From Apiospora phragmitis (lineage: Eukaryota; Ascomycota; Sordariomycetes; Amphisphaeriales; Apiosporaceae), in NCBI GenBank assembly GCA_038363925.1, contig JAQQWL010000009.1, positions 2,604,001 through 2,668,000 on the forward strand: a DNA stretch of 64,000 nucleotides, read 5' to 3'. The notes below the pieces were generated by a model. That model worked only from the letters and a program-made list of their open reading frames with translations, was not told the origin of the DNA and searched no databases. This document shows positions 34,374 to 45,540 of the stretch, piece after piece. Made by a program: the position numbers and the translations under genes. Every line of letters begins with the position of its first letter. Position 1 is the first letter of the stretch.

Positions 34374-35171
34374 TGGGAGGCTTCAACGGAAGGTGGTTCC
34401 TGCGGTTTTAGAGCGTCGCAGTCAGCCCAGTTATGAAGGGGGGTAGCTGAGTGGCTATCATAACTTCTCAGGCACTGGTTATTTTTGCTCGTACATCTGC
34501 TCATGGACCAGAATGGCGTTGATGAAATGGTCACTCGAGGAGCGCTCTGAACATCGATATTGTTGAGCTCAAAGCTCTGGTTAGGGATCGAGCGGTAATA
34601 TTGCTACATAGTCGGCAGGATTGACATGAATCACACATACAATTGTGAAAGGGCGGTCTTTGGCAAGCATTTGTGACATGGCCTCGATTGAAAAGTCACC
34701 CATTTTATTAAAAACCTACTCTGTAGAGCAAGCCCCAAAACGACCGTTTGCGTGACTTCATTCCGGTGTCGAGTTGGTGGAGTTTGGATATGCGTGCCTG
34801 TGCTTTGATAAAGTTGACAGCTCGAGGCTATCCCCTATTGCCTATCCCCCTATCCCCCCTGCAGGCAGACAAACAAAGTGTGTTGTGGTGCCCAGCTAAG
34901 GCACGCCTGCGACTGTGGCCTGCTCGCTTTCTGACCCGACCAGCCGACCCTTCTAGCTGGGTTTGGGTTAAAACCCGACCCCTTGTCGCCGCGTCCCCAC
35001 CTTTTCGTCACCCTGAACTTTTCTCCAACAGCTGTTCTTCTCGGGCGAAACTTTTTGCAATCTGGCAGGTCTTGATTACAGCACTCATCTGGCGACGCCT
35101 TCAGAGGAGATTGCCGAGTACCTTACCGTCTTCTGAAGCCCACATCATCTCAACGCCACCAGACCCTCAAG
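34374..35171. other. intergenic, MPDU1 promoter and leader
   Basis: 800 bp with no gene. The open frame at 34748-35206 is a leader artefact overlapping the MPDU1 start. Confidence 0.5.
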
Positions 35172-36310
35172 ATGGAGGCTCTCAAGTCCGCACTGGAGCC
35201 ACTTAAGCCCATTACGAACAGCCTTCCGGGCCCTATCCGCGACCTCGGCGTCTCGATCATCGGCGACACCTGCTACAAGACGTTGATTCTCGATCTCGAC
35301 CCCACCGCGACCGAATGCGTTAAGCTAGCTATCTCCAAGGGCCTGGGCATCGGCATCATCGGCGCGTCCTCCATCGTCAAAGTGCCGCAGATCCTCAAGC
35401 TGGTGCAGTCGCAGTCCGCCTCCGGCGTCAGCTTCCTGTCTGACTTGCTCGAGACGTCCTCCTACCTCATCTCACTGGCCTACAACGTCCGAAACGGCTT
35501 CCCGTTCAGCACCTTTGGCGAGACGGCCCTCATCCTGTGCCAGAATGTTGTCATCACCGTCCTCGTCTGAAACTACAGCGGCAGGGCGGGCGTCGCCGCC
35601 CTCTTCGTCGCCGCGCTCGCCGTCAGCGTCGTGTCGCTTTTCACCGAATCCGTAATCGATGCGAACGCGCTGAGCTACTTGCAAGCCGGTGCCGGCGTTT
35701 TGGGTGTGGCAAGCAAGGTGCCCCAAATTGCTGCAATCTGGCAGCAGGGAGGTACTGGGCAGTTGAGTGCTTTCACGGTAAGTTTGTGATGTGTGTTGAG
35801 GAGAAAAGCCTTGGTGCCGAGTATACTTCATTTGCCCTTGTCCTTCTCTGCGTCGAATCAGCAGCAGTGGACCCTAGGCTCGCCTGTCGGGTTGTGGTTC
35901 CAGGCTCGGTTTGCAGGCAGGGGGGCTAGCAGGATTACTAGGCCCAGCAAGCATTGAATCCATTACGAGACGCGGTGACCAACGATGGCCATTGTCAATA
36001 TTCATCCTGTTTCATGCTATGGGCAATGCATGCTAACGTTCCTCTTCAGGTCTTCAACTACCTTGCTGGTTCCCTGTCCAGAATCTTCACCACGCTGCAG
36101 GAGGTGGACGACAAACTGATTCTGTACGGCTTCATTGCGGGATTCGCATTGAACTGTGTCTTAGCCGCACAGATGGTGTACTACTGGAATGCGCCATCAG
36201 CCAAGGTTCGGGGAAAGATGAAGGAAGCGCCCGTAGCTGCGCCTACGAGCTCCGGATCGTCATCCGCTACTCCCAAGAGCAAAGGTCCGACAACACGCCG
36301 CCGTGGGTAA
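35172..36310 (+). CDS. MPDU1-like PQ-loop protein (dolichol-P-mannose utilisation), in-frame TGA
   Basis: ER membrane protein of the MPDU1/Lec35 family needed to use mannose- and glucose-phospho-dolichol in glycosylation. Exon 1 35172-35777, intron 35778-36049 (GTAAGT...GCTAAC...TTCAG), exon 2 36050-36310; 289 codons. Two PQ-loops are visible: GASSIVKVPQILKLVQSQSA, then GVLGVASKVPQIAAIWQQG. The first is followed by GVSFLSDLLETSSYLISLAY and the second by TGQLSAF and FNYLAGSLSRIFTTLQE. The C-terminal tail is basic. The frame is interrupted by TGA at 35568-35570, between VITVLV and NYSGRAG, with no frame change; protein-like sequence continues for 155 codons. Either a base error, a TGG-to-TGA change or real inactivation. 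Confidence 0.88.
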
Positions 36311-38837
36311 TCTGCGGCTTCGTGCATAGACGTCTCTAGGTCAGTCGCCTGTATGATGATCTCGAGGCAAAGTTCATTGCATTTAATACACTTCACCTTT
36401 TTGTCCGCCAAGCTGTCCTAAATCTCATGACCAGCTCATTGTTTCGGTCGAGGTTACGTAAATCAATGAATGCACTCGAGAGCCAAAGAGTCTTTGAGCC
36501 AAGGCACGGCGGGTTGCCTCCGGGCAGCCGCAGCGGGATTGCTGATCAGAAGATGTAAAGCGGCGGTCCACGATAGGCTCTATTGGCAAGGACTTGACGT
36601 TAAGCACCGGAGCAATCATGTGTTATGCTGGATACGGTACATGACCTATCAATCACTCGTCTCCTAATACTGGATTCGGCAACTTTATACTGCTCGCCAA
36701 TCACAGCAACTCTGGGAGCCCCTCCGAGGTCTGGCCAAGTGGCGTACGGGCTGACTCCTGACTCGCTCTCATTTTCTTCCAGCCTGCCAGATCAGATGAT
36801 TTCGAAAGCTTTTAGGGTTCCGCTGTGCGCCAAGAATTTAGATGGCGGCCCGCAGATAGCTCGTGAGCAGCGTCTTCTCAAACCTTAGGTTCAGGCCTAC
36901 CAGGGAAATGGGATGGGGGTGTTAGGGTTGGCACCGAGCAGAACGAGCACCAAAAGCAAGGATAGACCGGCAAATGCATCCTCCTTACCGCAAGCCTCGT
37001 CACCTATATTGGATCTTCGTGCAGCTTCCTCAATAACCCACTTGCCAAGAAAGATAGGCATCTTGTGAGACTCAACGGCTAATCGACTCACAGCAACAGC
37101 CGTGCAGCCACTTCGCACCGGAGACTTTGACCCCAGATCCTTTTGTTTTATCCTGATGGATTATTATGGATTGGTAGGAGAAAAAGGTCCCATTCCCCTT
37201 TATCGTCATCCTGTTAAGACATACACATCACCCCGTATAGATAACCCCGAGTGTATTATGCCTGGATGATGATCCTGTTACTCATGTTTGCCAGCTGTAC
37301 CGCAGCTGCGCTGGGACTGAGCTCGACTAAGCGGTCTCCCATGCAGCCATGCTGGCATTGGTCTGCATAAGGAGTTACTGTGTATACCACCAGCTAAAGG
37401 CAGCGAGTGCTGCGGTCATGGTATCAGATGCGGCGTGGCAGCGTTGTGCGGGCGGGCAGCCGATACCGCCAGCCGGTTATATTGCTTTGTTTTTTGATGA
37501 TAGCCGACTCTCACCCGGGGCTTGGCAGCATTCTTCCTATCTTGGCCCGTCTATCTTGGGTTTCCGCGCCACAACAGACCCAGCAGCCGGGAAAAGGCGT
37601 TGGTAGGTACCTGTTATGCGATTATCAAACACACAGTTTCAGAACGTTCCTTGGCCCATATTGCGTGGCATGGCTATGCCAGGAAACCACCTGGCCTACA
37701 TACAGCACGACTATGCCGCTTCTTACCTGCCTAGACGGGCAGAAAGACAGGCCCCAGGTAAGATAAGTCATCCAGGGGCATCCAGGGTCGGCGGCAGTCG
37801 GTCTGGGCTGGATGAGCAATCAATCGACGGGCGACATCCGCTTCTGGTGTTTATCGTTCTCCACCGCAGCCTGGGCGAGCTCTGATTCGACAGCGTGTGA
37901 GAGCTGTACCATGTATGACAGCACAGCGTATCGCATCGGATCAGCTGTACTTGGTGCTTGGTCTCTTGGTGTTTAGAAAAGCCCCTGCATGCACGATGAC
38001 TAGCGCATCTGGATTCGAGCTAGGCTCGCCTAGTGTTGCATCTAGCGGGACAGAGAGCAAGCACGAGACCATCAAATGGACAAGAAAAGGACCCCGACTT
38101 GCGTCTCCCCAGTTTCCCATCCTTGATCTGCTCGTCCTACTTTAATATACACAACCTTTCTTGGCATCCAGGCCTTACGACAAAACGGCCTAGCCTAGAT
38201 AGCCTAGCTTAGCCTTTCCCACGGGGGGGTCTTATTATCAAATATGGGCTAAATAAGCGGTGTCAAAACGTGATATTTCACCATTCGCACGCAAGACTGA
38301 ACAATACAAGTATCCCCTTGGTTCCCGGCCTTTCCCACGACTTGAGGGCTCGACGACTTGCTCTCTAAGCTGCTTACCTTACCTACTCGACTCGACTTGC
38401 TTCGCCAGAAGACACTCGAGTACAAGCAACAGGTAATCTCCCATACTGGACCACTTCTCTTCGCCCAAGGTATTGCGCATTCGTAAGCTTCATATTTCTC
38501 ATTCATCCAGATTATTGCATCAGCGCATCCTAGTTCTGAAAAGGTGGACTGGAACGCAGCTTCCTCTTGCTTAACTGCCAGATCTATCCTACCTTTGGCT
38601 ATCATTCATTATTATTCATCCGTCTGTCTACTTTATCTATCTATCTGATTTCTTCAAGACTACTATCTCCTGATATTTACCCGTTTCGTTTTGCACTTGG
38701 CTCGAATCGCACATTTATTGGAGTCTCTTCCCACCCACCCTGCAACCAAACACGCATTCCACGGGACAGCTCGCTATCCCTTGAGACCCCTTCCTTTCCT
38801 CAGCCAATTGCCTGCTCTCTCTTTATCTCTGGGCACC
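36311..38837. other. 2.5 kb gene-free stretch
   Basis: Short ORFs (up to about 120 codons) on both strands lack motifs or codon bias. The last 250 bp are CT-rich and are probably the sulfatase leader. Confidence 0.5.
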
Positions 38838-40942
38838 ATGGCACCTGATCTCAACTCCATGCCTACATCACCCTCTCCCCATTACACCACCAACGGTCAT
38901 CGTCAGCCCCCGGCGGCGGCGGCGACCAATGGTGGCGTCAATGGTAACGCTGCACTCACCTCCAACCCTGCACCTGCAACCCCTGAGCAGCCCAATATTC
39001 TCTTTATCATGGCAGATCAGCTAGCAGCTCCTCAGCTCAAGATGTACAACCCGGACTCTCAGATCAAGACCCCTGAGCAGCCCAATATTCTCTTTATCAT
39101 GGCAGATCAGCTAGCAGCTCCTCAGCTCAAGATGTACAACCCGGACTCTCAGATCAAGACCCCCAACCTTGATTCCCTAGCTGCCCGATCGGTCCAGTTC
39201 GATTCGGCTTATTGCCCCTCGCCCCTCTGTGCCCCTTCACGCATGTCCCTCATCACGGGCCTCTTGCCCATGAAGATTGGGGCATATGACAATGCAAGCC
39301 AGATCTCAAGCGACTGGCCTACCTATGCACACTACCTCCGGAGCAAGGGTTACCACACGGCCCTAGCCGGCAAGATGCATTTCATTGGAGACCAACTCCA
39401 TGGCTATGAAACGCGTTTGACCAGTGATATCTACCCGGGCGACTTTGGTTGGGCCGTCAACTGGGATGACCCGGAACGCAGACTGGAGTGGTATCACAAT
39501 GCCAGCTCCATCTTACAGGCCGGCACTTGCGTGCGAAGCAACCAGCTGGACTATGACGAGGAAGTCATGTACAAGAGTCAGCAGTTCCTCTATGACCATA
39601 TTCGCGAGGGGCCGGACAAGAGGCCATTCTGCATGACGGTACGTGTATGAAGAGCATATCAAACATGCCGGATGAGCACGATACGTGGCCGGGTATCGAT
39701 CTGGGAAATGGCACATGTGCTACAGATCCAAAACCAAACCGCCTTCAACGCTTGATAATGTCAATGCTAACTTCGGGCGCCACACTCTAGGTCTCGCTCA
39801 CACACCCCCACGATCCCTACACAATTGAAGAGAAATACTGGGATCTCTATGAGGGAGTTGACATTGACCTGCCCAAGGTCAAGATCCCCAAAGAGCAGCA
39901 AGACGCCCATAGTAAGAGGTTGATGAAGGTGTCCGATATCTGGGATCATGACTTCACGGACGAACAGATCAAGCGGGCCAAGAAGGCATACTATGGTGCG
40001 GTGAGCTACGTCGATGACTGCATTGGTCGGCTGCTGGATACCTTGAAGAGATGCCGGCTCGACAAGAACACCATCATCGTGTTTAGTGGCGATCATGGCG
40101 ACATGCTTGGCGAGCGTGGTCTCTGGTTAGCTATTTTCTCTGCATTTATTTCTGTTCCTGATACTGACACTTTTAAGGTACAAAATGAGTTACTTTGAGA
40201 GTTCGGTGCGGGTTCCTCTCCTCATCTCATATCCACAGAAGTTCCAGCCTCATCGCGTTACACAAAACGTCTCTACACTGGACATATTGCCCACTCTGTG
40301 TGATTTGGTGGGCACAAAGCCTTCTGTACATCTTCCGATGGACGGCCTCTCTATGCTACCCCACTTGGAAGGGCGTGAAGGTCACGACACGGTAATTTCG
40401 GAATATACTGGCGAGGGTACTATCAGTCCGCTCATGATGATTCGCCGAGGACCTTGGAAGTACATCACCTGCCCCACAGATGAGCCACAGCTGTTCAACC
40501 TTGAGCGGGATCCCCTCGAACTGGTCAACCTGGCAACTGTAATCAACAAGCAGGAGCCCCTGTCAGCAGAGGAGGAAGAGGCCAAGCTCAAGTTCCTCAA
40601 GTTTGAGGCCGAGGCTAGAGCCCGTTGGGATTTTGATGCAATCACGCAAGATGTCCTACTTTTCTCAGCGGAAGAGACGTGTGGTGTGGGAGGCTCTTAA
40701 GGTCGGCCGTTTTGATTCCTGGGACTTCGACCCAGCTTCACACGAGAAAGGAACTGCTAAGTATGCTGTGGTCATCATCTATGGGCATGTTTGAACTGGT
40801 ACTAATCTGTCCAAACAGATACATTTGATCCTTCCTACCCCTGGATGACCTTGAGTGCAAGGCCCGGTACCCACCTGTGGACAAATACGGGCACGAAACC
40901 AAGCGCTTGGTTGTCGACCAAGCAGGCTCTCATGGCGAGTGA
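38838..40942 (+). CDS. Choline sulfatase-like arylsulfatase, duplicated N-strand, probably broken
   Basis: Hydrolyses choline-O-sulfate (sulfur and osmolyte use) if active. Exons 38838-39638, 39791-40125, 40178-40760 and 40819-40942. Motifs: NILFIMADQLAAP (metal Asp), PLCAPSRMSLITG (Cys modified to formylglycine in C-x-P-S-R), AGKMHFIGD, SLTHPHDPY, FSGDHGDMLGERG and FNLERDPLELVNL. The C-terminal choline-sulfatase region (RRVVWEALKVGRFDSWDFDP, ARYPPVDKYGH) is present but only after a one-base shift in the T-run at 40658-40661. A TGA then interrupts the last exon (about 40827, between KYI and SFLPLDD). An exact 90 bp in-frame duplication (38982-39161) repeats the first catalytic strand. With the extra T removed the total is 614 codons, including the duplication and the internal TGA. 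Confidence 0.88.
38982..39161. repeat. perfect 2 x 90 bp tandem duplication in the sulfatase
   Basis: Units 38982-39071 and 39072-39161 appear identical base for base, each encoding the 30 residues from PEQPNILFIMADQ to DSQIKT. In frame; duplicates the metal-binding Asp strand. Confidence 0.95.
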
Positions 40943-41668
40943 TGTCTCGGCGATACTGATGACTAAACCGCAGCAACACGGCCTTGCAACGAAGAAGAAT
41001 GAGAAAGAAGATTTGACGATGATGACATGATGAGGAAACTGATACGGAGTTTTTGCTTTGACATTAACCTGGGTCTAAAAGCGACAGGTCTAAAAATGAT
41101 GATACCTCCTCTCTTAGCAATTTATACGTAGAGGTTACTAGATAGCGTGTCGCTTGACCCTTACACAATATATACTGTATATAATACTTGCCCACAGAGG
41201 CTCTTGAGACTTGATGAAGTCTTTTTTTTTTTTTCAAAGTGACGTAGTAGAGGGATGTACATAAAAGGGGTCCCCTCCTACCCCAACAACGACCCTGGAG
41301 GACCCCTGAAGGCTGGAGATCGGGTGTGGGGGTGGTCTTGGTAGCACCCCGGCAGTCTTGGCGTGCGCTACTTGAGGACCCCATCGATTGATTGATTAGC
41401 AGTTTGATATGCAGACCCCAGCCTGCCCGACGAAATCTAAACACACACCTTGACTTTCAGCTGCGACTCCGACATCCGACCCGACCAAACACAAGCTTTC
41501 TGCAAGCATCCAATCCAATCCACCAAGATCTACCACCTAACCTAGTAGGTTAACCATCGCCAGTGTTTCCAGAATTGTTGCTATCGAAGGGATCCCGTCC
41601 TCCCAGCCAGCAGCTCAATTAATTGCATGATCCTCTTGTGCCACTTTTCATTCCGCCCCCAGGACACC
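40943..41668. other. intergenic, poly-T tract
   Basis: Contains a T-run of about 14 at 41221-41234. MED8 promoter at its right end; no gene seen. Confidence 0.5.
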
Positions 41669-42492
41669 ATGGCGTCATTAAATATTTCACCTGAAGAGCT
41701 CAAAGCCGTTGAGCAGACTCGCCAGCGACTCTTTCAACTCTCCAACAGTATCGGAAGTTTGAAGCACGATGTACTCACCAGCCACCCTTTACCCAACCTG
41801 TAAGTCTGGCCAGTCTTGACCTATTACGGCATTGACCTACCTGCGAAGCGAAGAGAAGGGAAGAGAAGAGAGAGCTAACCGCCAATGACCACGCCATTAG
41901 TGACTCCCTTCAAGCCTCGGCCGACATCCTGCAACACAACATAAGCTCGCTCCTTGATATCATCGCGTCCAAAGACAATAGAGAAGCTTTCAGCAGAATC
42001 GTCGTCCATCCCTCGACCAATTTCCCTGGCCGCACGCAAGAAGGCATCCTCTACCAACTCCTGCGGAAGAAAGCGGAACCCGGAGTCGAGGCCTCTCTGG
42101 ACGAGGGCCGCAAGACGTTCCGCGAGCTGTGCGCCGCCCCTCCTCGGCCAACGGCACCACGGCCGCTGACGAGACGAAGGTGCGCGAGAACTTGGTCGAC
42201 AAAATGGCTCGCGGCGCGCGACTACATGCTCAACGAGCGGATCCCGACGTACATGACCAAGGAGGCGCCGCAGCCCTTCTCCGAGGAAGAGGTGGAGATG
42301 GGCATCGAGAACGTGCGGACGGGACTGCGGCAGAAGGTCGAGATGGTTGACGACCCGGACTCGGACGATGACGGCGAAGAGGAGGACGACGAGGGCGCGG
42401 GTGAAAATAAGGACGTTGTGATGCTCGATGGGCCACCTCAGCCCACGGTCGTGGCGGCCCAAGGTCCGGGCCTGGGGTTGGGGGGGCTCTGA
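41669..42492 (+). CDS. MED8: Mediator subunit 8
   Basis: Head-module subunit of the RNA polymerase II Mediator. Start ATG 41669 (ACACCATGG), exon 1 41669-41799, intron 41800-41900, exon 2 41901-42492; 240 aa, open throughout. The family signature is strong in the first half: SPEELKAVEQTRQRLFQLSN, HPLPNLDSLQASADILQHNI, FPGRTQEGILYQLLRKKAEP and VEASLDEGR. The C-terminus has DYMLNERIPTYMTKEAPQPF, VEMGIENVRTGL and an acidic DDPDSDDDGEEEDDE tail. Between about 42135 and 42205 the frame used becomes Arg/Pro-rich (PPRPTAPRPLTRRR), while the neighbouring frame reads SSANGTTAADETKVRENLV. This suggests two compensating indels over about 70 bp. Confidence 0.88.
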
Positions 42493-43042
42493 AGTCTGTT
42501 TCCTCTCGGGCCCCCAGACCAGGCCAGTTGCAACCACAGCAAGGATAGGTCAGGAGATAGCTGTTTTCTGCGATCGGACGCCAGGGAGCATTAATGACAG
42601 AGACAGTACGTCGAACTCTGTCATCAAGCTGAGAACCAAAAGCACTACTATCTGCCCAGCTTATTGAAATGAGAAGATGCGTTTGGGTTCTTGATTGGCT
42701 GCAATACTATCGGCTCAAGGATTCATTCGCTATCCTAGGTGCAAACACGCCCGAAGGCCATGGGGGTTTACCAATCTACCAGGCCATTTAAGATGCGGGT
42801 GGTTAAAGGATTGAGCAACATAAGACGCAGCTCTCGTATGGCATGGCCTATCATTGCCTCAATCGCAGTCAGCACTGGCATCAGCCAAGGCTTGGGTGCT
42901 GATAAACATAGGGTGGACTAGCCGTCTCTGGCAGTGTAATCCTTCTATCTATGCCTATCCCATGCCCAACGCTTTTTACTCTGTTTTATCGCTAGAATGC
43001 CAACGAGGGGATTAAATCGGGGTTCGAATATCCAAAGTGGAG
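42493..43042. other. intergenic, no gene seen
   Basis: 550 bp spacer; short ORFs only. A GGTTCGAAT at 43020 is not part of a tRNA. Confidence 0.5.
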
Positions 43043-44165
43043 ATGGCAAACAACAAGGAGATGACAAGCCAGAAGGAAAAAGCAAACAAGAAAGGATGCC
43101 TCAATGCTGCAAAGCAGTCACTCTCTCAAGTCTCACCCTTTATCCATGATACCGGGAGTCAATTCGTGAAGCAGACCGAAGAGGCAGAAACAGACAGCCA
43201 CGGTTTGGCCTCTACGCAACAGCAGCACCAAGAGGCAGTCGATATGAAACCAGCGAGACCAGGCGTCTTCCCCATCCTTGACCTGCCCGCCGAGGTACGC
43301 CTTCAGTTGTATAAATGGGTGCACTTGCAACATCCCATAAGAACCGACGGGTCGGGGCTGCGGGGTTCCTTGGCCTACGTCTGCAAACGGGTCGTCGCCG
43401 TCGGTGTAGGGGCGTTGGAGGATTCGGCATCCTTGACAGCCAAAGCGGGAGGAACTTTAGTAGACGAGAGAGGTAGCAATAGCAGTACACCGCCACCGCC
43501 ACCGCTGCTTTCTCCCTACCGTCCTTGGACCGTCATCCCCACGGCGCTGCTCCAGACGTGCCGGCAGATCCACGCGGAGGCGCGCGCGCTGGCGCTCGAG
43601 GAGAATGAGTTCGATTCCGCCCGACTGAGCCCGACGAAAAGGGTCGCACTCGGGCTTGCCCGGCCTATGGGCCGCGCGCGCCTGCACGAGTCGCCTGCTG
43701 CCCCAGCCGTGGCAGCGCGACGCCTTGCGCTACGCGCGCCTCGAGGTCACGGCGTGGGACATCGTCCTCCCCGCGGGCGGCGCGGCGTCGGCGTGGGTCG
43801 GGTTGTGCGGCTCTGGGCCGCGGGCCTGCGGGGTCTGCGGCTCAAGATCCAGGGCGGCGGTGGCGGTATATTCGGGAGGAGCTGGATAGAGCGGCGAGGA
43901 GGAGGCAGCGGTGGCGTCGAAAATCACCACAGCAACGGGGACGGGGGCGGCTATTGTGGGGCGGGGGGAGAAGGTCCCGCTGCATGTCGTGCTGGCCGGG
44001 CTGCGGCTGCTCAGGGCTTTACGGCAGTTGGAGGTAGAGCTGGCGTTGCCATCATGGGATGCGGAGAGGAAGCTCGCTTGGTGCAGCATGCTAGAAGGGG
44101 CACTCGACGAAGGTAGGGAGAAAGGCTCGAGACCTGTGAAGGTCATCTGTGTTGAGCAGGTTTAG
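43043..44165 (+). CDS. F-box-like 'LPxEVRL' protein, frame-disrupted
   Basis: Uncharacterised fungal family with an F-box/2EXR-like N-terminal core: FPILDLPAEVRLQLYKWVHL, then ALLQTCRQIHAEARALALEE. ATG 43043 is the first in frame (a GTG lies two codons before). The conserved protein can be followed only by changing frame three times: N-terminus to ENEF (to about 43614); then ALRYARLEVTAWDIVLPAGG (about 43700-43790) in another frame; back for LWAAGLRGLRLKIQ (about 43812-43853); then from about 43895 LHVVLAGLRLLRALRQLEVE, WCSMLEGALDEGREKG and the stop at 44165. The region is extremely GC-rich. Either an error-rich stretch or a pseudogene. Function unknown; such proteins often sit in expanded fungal families. 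Confidence 0.65.
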
Positions 44166-44925
44166 GGGATACTATTCGCGGTTCCATTGGTATATATGAA
44201 AGGGGGGGGGGGGTCCCTAATTAGTTAGTGTTCGGCCTTGGCACAGAAAGTCAAGGGCATAGTGAAAAGATGCATAAACTCTTCACAACTTCAAGTCACG
44301 ATGATGGATATAATTCGATATAATCCACTTGGCTGTTATTCTCTACTCCCATTGCACGACCGGATGTTGGTTCCGATGTCGTCTGTTCTTTCCGGCATGC
44401 GGCTTCACCATAACGGGGTCCAGCGACCCGCTTGTCATGTGGCCATTCGTGGTCATTCGTTCTCCTGCCACGTACACATCGTCACTTGGAATAATATAGG
44501 AGGTTGAACGAATGACGGAACGAATGACAGGCACTCCAGGATGGTCATTGCACCACGCCTGCTGGTTAGGTTTTGGGCACTTCGTGTACATCGACATCAC
44601 GTGTATACCATTCTTCTTTTTTGGCTGACGTATGGAAGCCCTTGTGTGGCCAGTATCCAAGCAGTTTTGTTCATTGTTTTGACGATCCAGTCATACATCC
44701 GCGCCCGTACATCATTTGTTCTACGGAGACGTCTCAGGTCCCCCAGAACGTTACTATATATGAGCGACTCGGGCCGAGGTGGATAATTTCCGTTTGGGAC
44801 AGCCGTGGTAAAGCAGCCAACCAACAGTTGACGATCAGGCCGCTATATCCGCAACGACGATCAAATCAGCAGCGTTATAAACCTACGTATAGTAGTCCCA
44901 GTTATCGCCCTTTATATCAATCAAA
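44166..44925. other. intergenic; G-run near 44202
   Basis: 760 bp with no convincing gene; contains a G-run of about 12. Confidence 0.5.
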
Positions 44926-45540
44926 ATGGCCCTCACTCAAGGAGGGCATGTACCCTCTGAAACGGAACCCCCAATAACCATAGCGGACTTCAACACCGTT
45001 CTCCTTTCCATCGCCGCCACGCTCTGCGGCCTGTTCGCGGTCATCACCCTGTCCGTCCGCCACATGCGCTGCGAGGCCCGGCAGTTGCTGCTGCGGGCGT
45101 TGCGGCTCGTTGGCTTCGCCTTCGCCTACATGATCATCGGCCTAGTCTACGTCCCGATCCGGATACTCGACTGTGTATCGCGGGCATGGCCTTCTCCTTC
45201 TTCTTCTTCTTATTCTGCTTCTCGCCCACACGCCGGCAAAGTCGACGACGACGACGACGACGTCAGAGGGTGCAGCGGCGGAAGCAGCGGCATGAGCACG
45301 ACTTGGCTTGACAAGAAAAGTGACGGCGGCGGCGGAGACGGAGGCTATGGTTACGAGGATGAGATTTGCAGGACACGCCAGGACATACTGGCAGGAGGAG
45401 GTAGTTACTATTCGGCGGCCGCCAGCAGCAGCAACTATACTCGGTCGAACAGTGTGATAAGCGATCTGGACTCGAACGAGGCGAGCGATCTCGAGAAGGG
45501 CGTCCCGTCGCCATGGCGAAACAAGACCAAGCCGTGCTAG
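44926..45540 (+). CDS. Hypothetical small membrane protein, two TM helices
   Basis: 204 aa, single exon, not recognised. Hydrophobic segments at about 24-44 (VLLSIAATLCGLFAVITLSV) and 61-81 (LVGFAFAYMIIGLVYVPIRI) suggest a two-pass membrane protein. A short basic/Arg loop (RHMRCEARQLLLRALR) separates them. The C-terminal 115 residues are low-complexity: Ser-rich, DDDDDD, Gly-rich, and an acidic end (SDLDSNEASDLEKG), likely disordered. ATG context CAAAATGGC is good. The antisense frame is a shadow of GC bias. Plausible gene without known function. Confidence 0.6.
   Translation: MALTQGGHVPSETEPPITIADFNTVLLSIAATLCGLFAVITLSVRHMRCEARQLLLRALRLVGFAFAYMIIGLVYVPIRILDCVSRAWPSPSSSSYSASRPHAGKVDDDDDDVRGCSGGSSGMSTTWLDKKSDGGGGDGGYGYEDEICRTRQDILAGGGSYYSAAASSSNYTRSNSVISDLDSNEASDLEKGVPSPWRNKTKPC

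Noticed and set aside
34443..34510. tRNA A-box-like TAGCTGAGTGGC
   Set aside because: No B-box, anticodon stem or acceptor pairing follows.
35568..35576. Programmed stop-codon readthrough in the MPDU1-like gene
   Set aside because: TGA is followed by AAC, not the CTA context of known fungal readthrough, and the downstream part contains an essential PQ-loop rather than a targeting tail.
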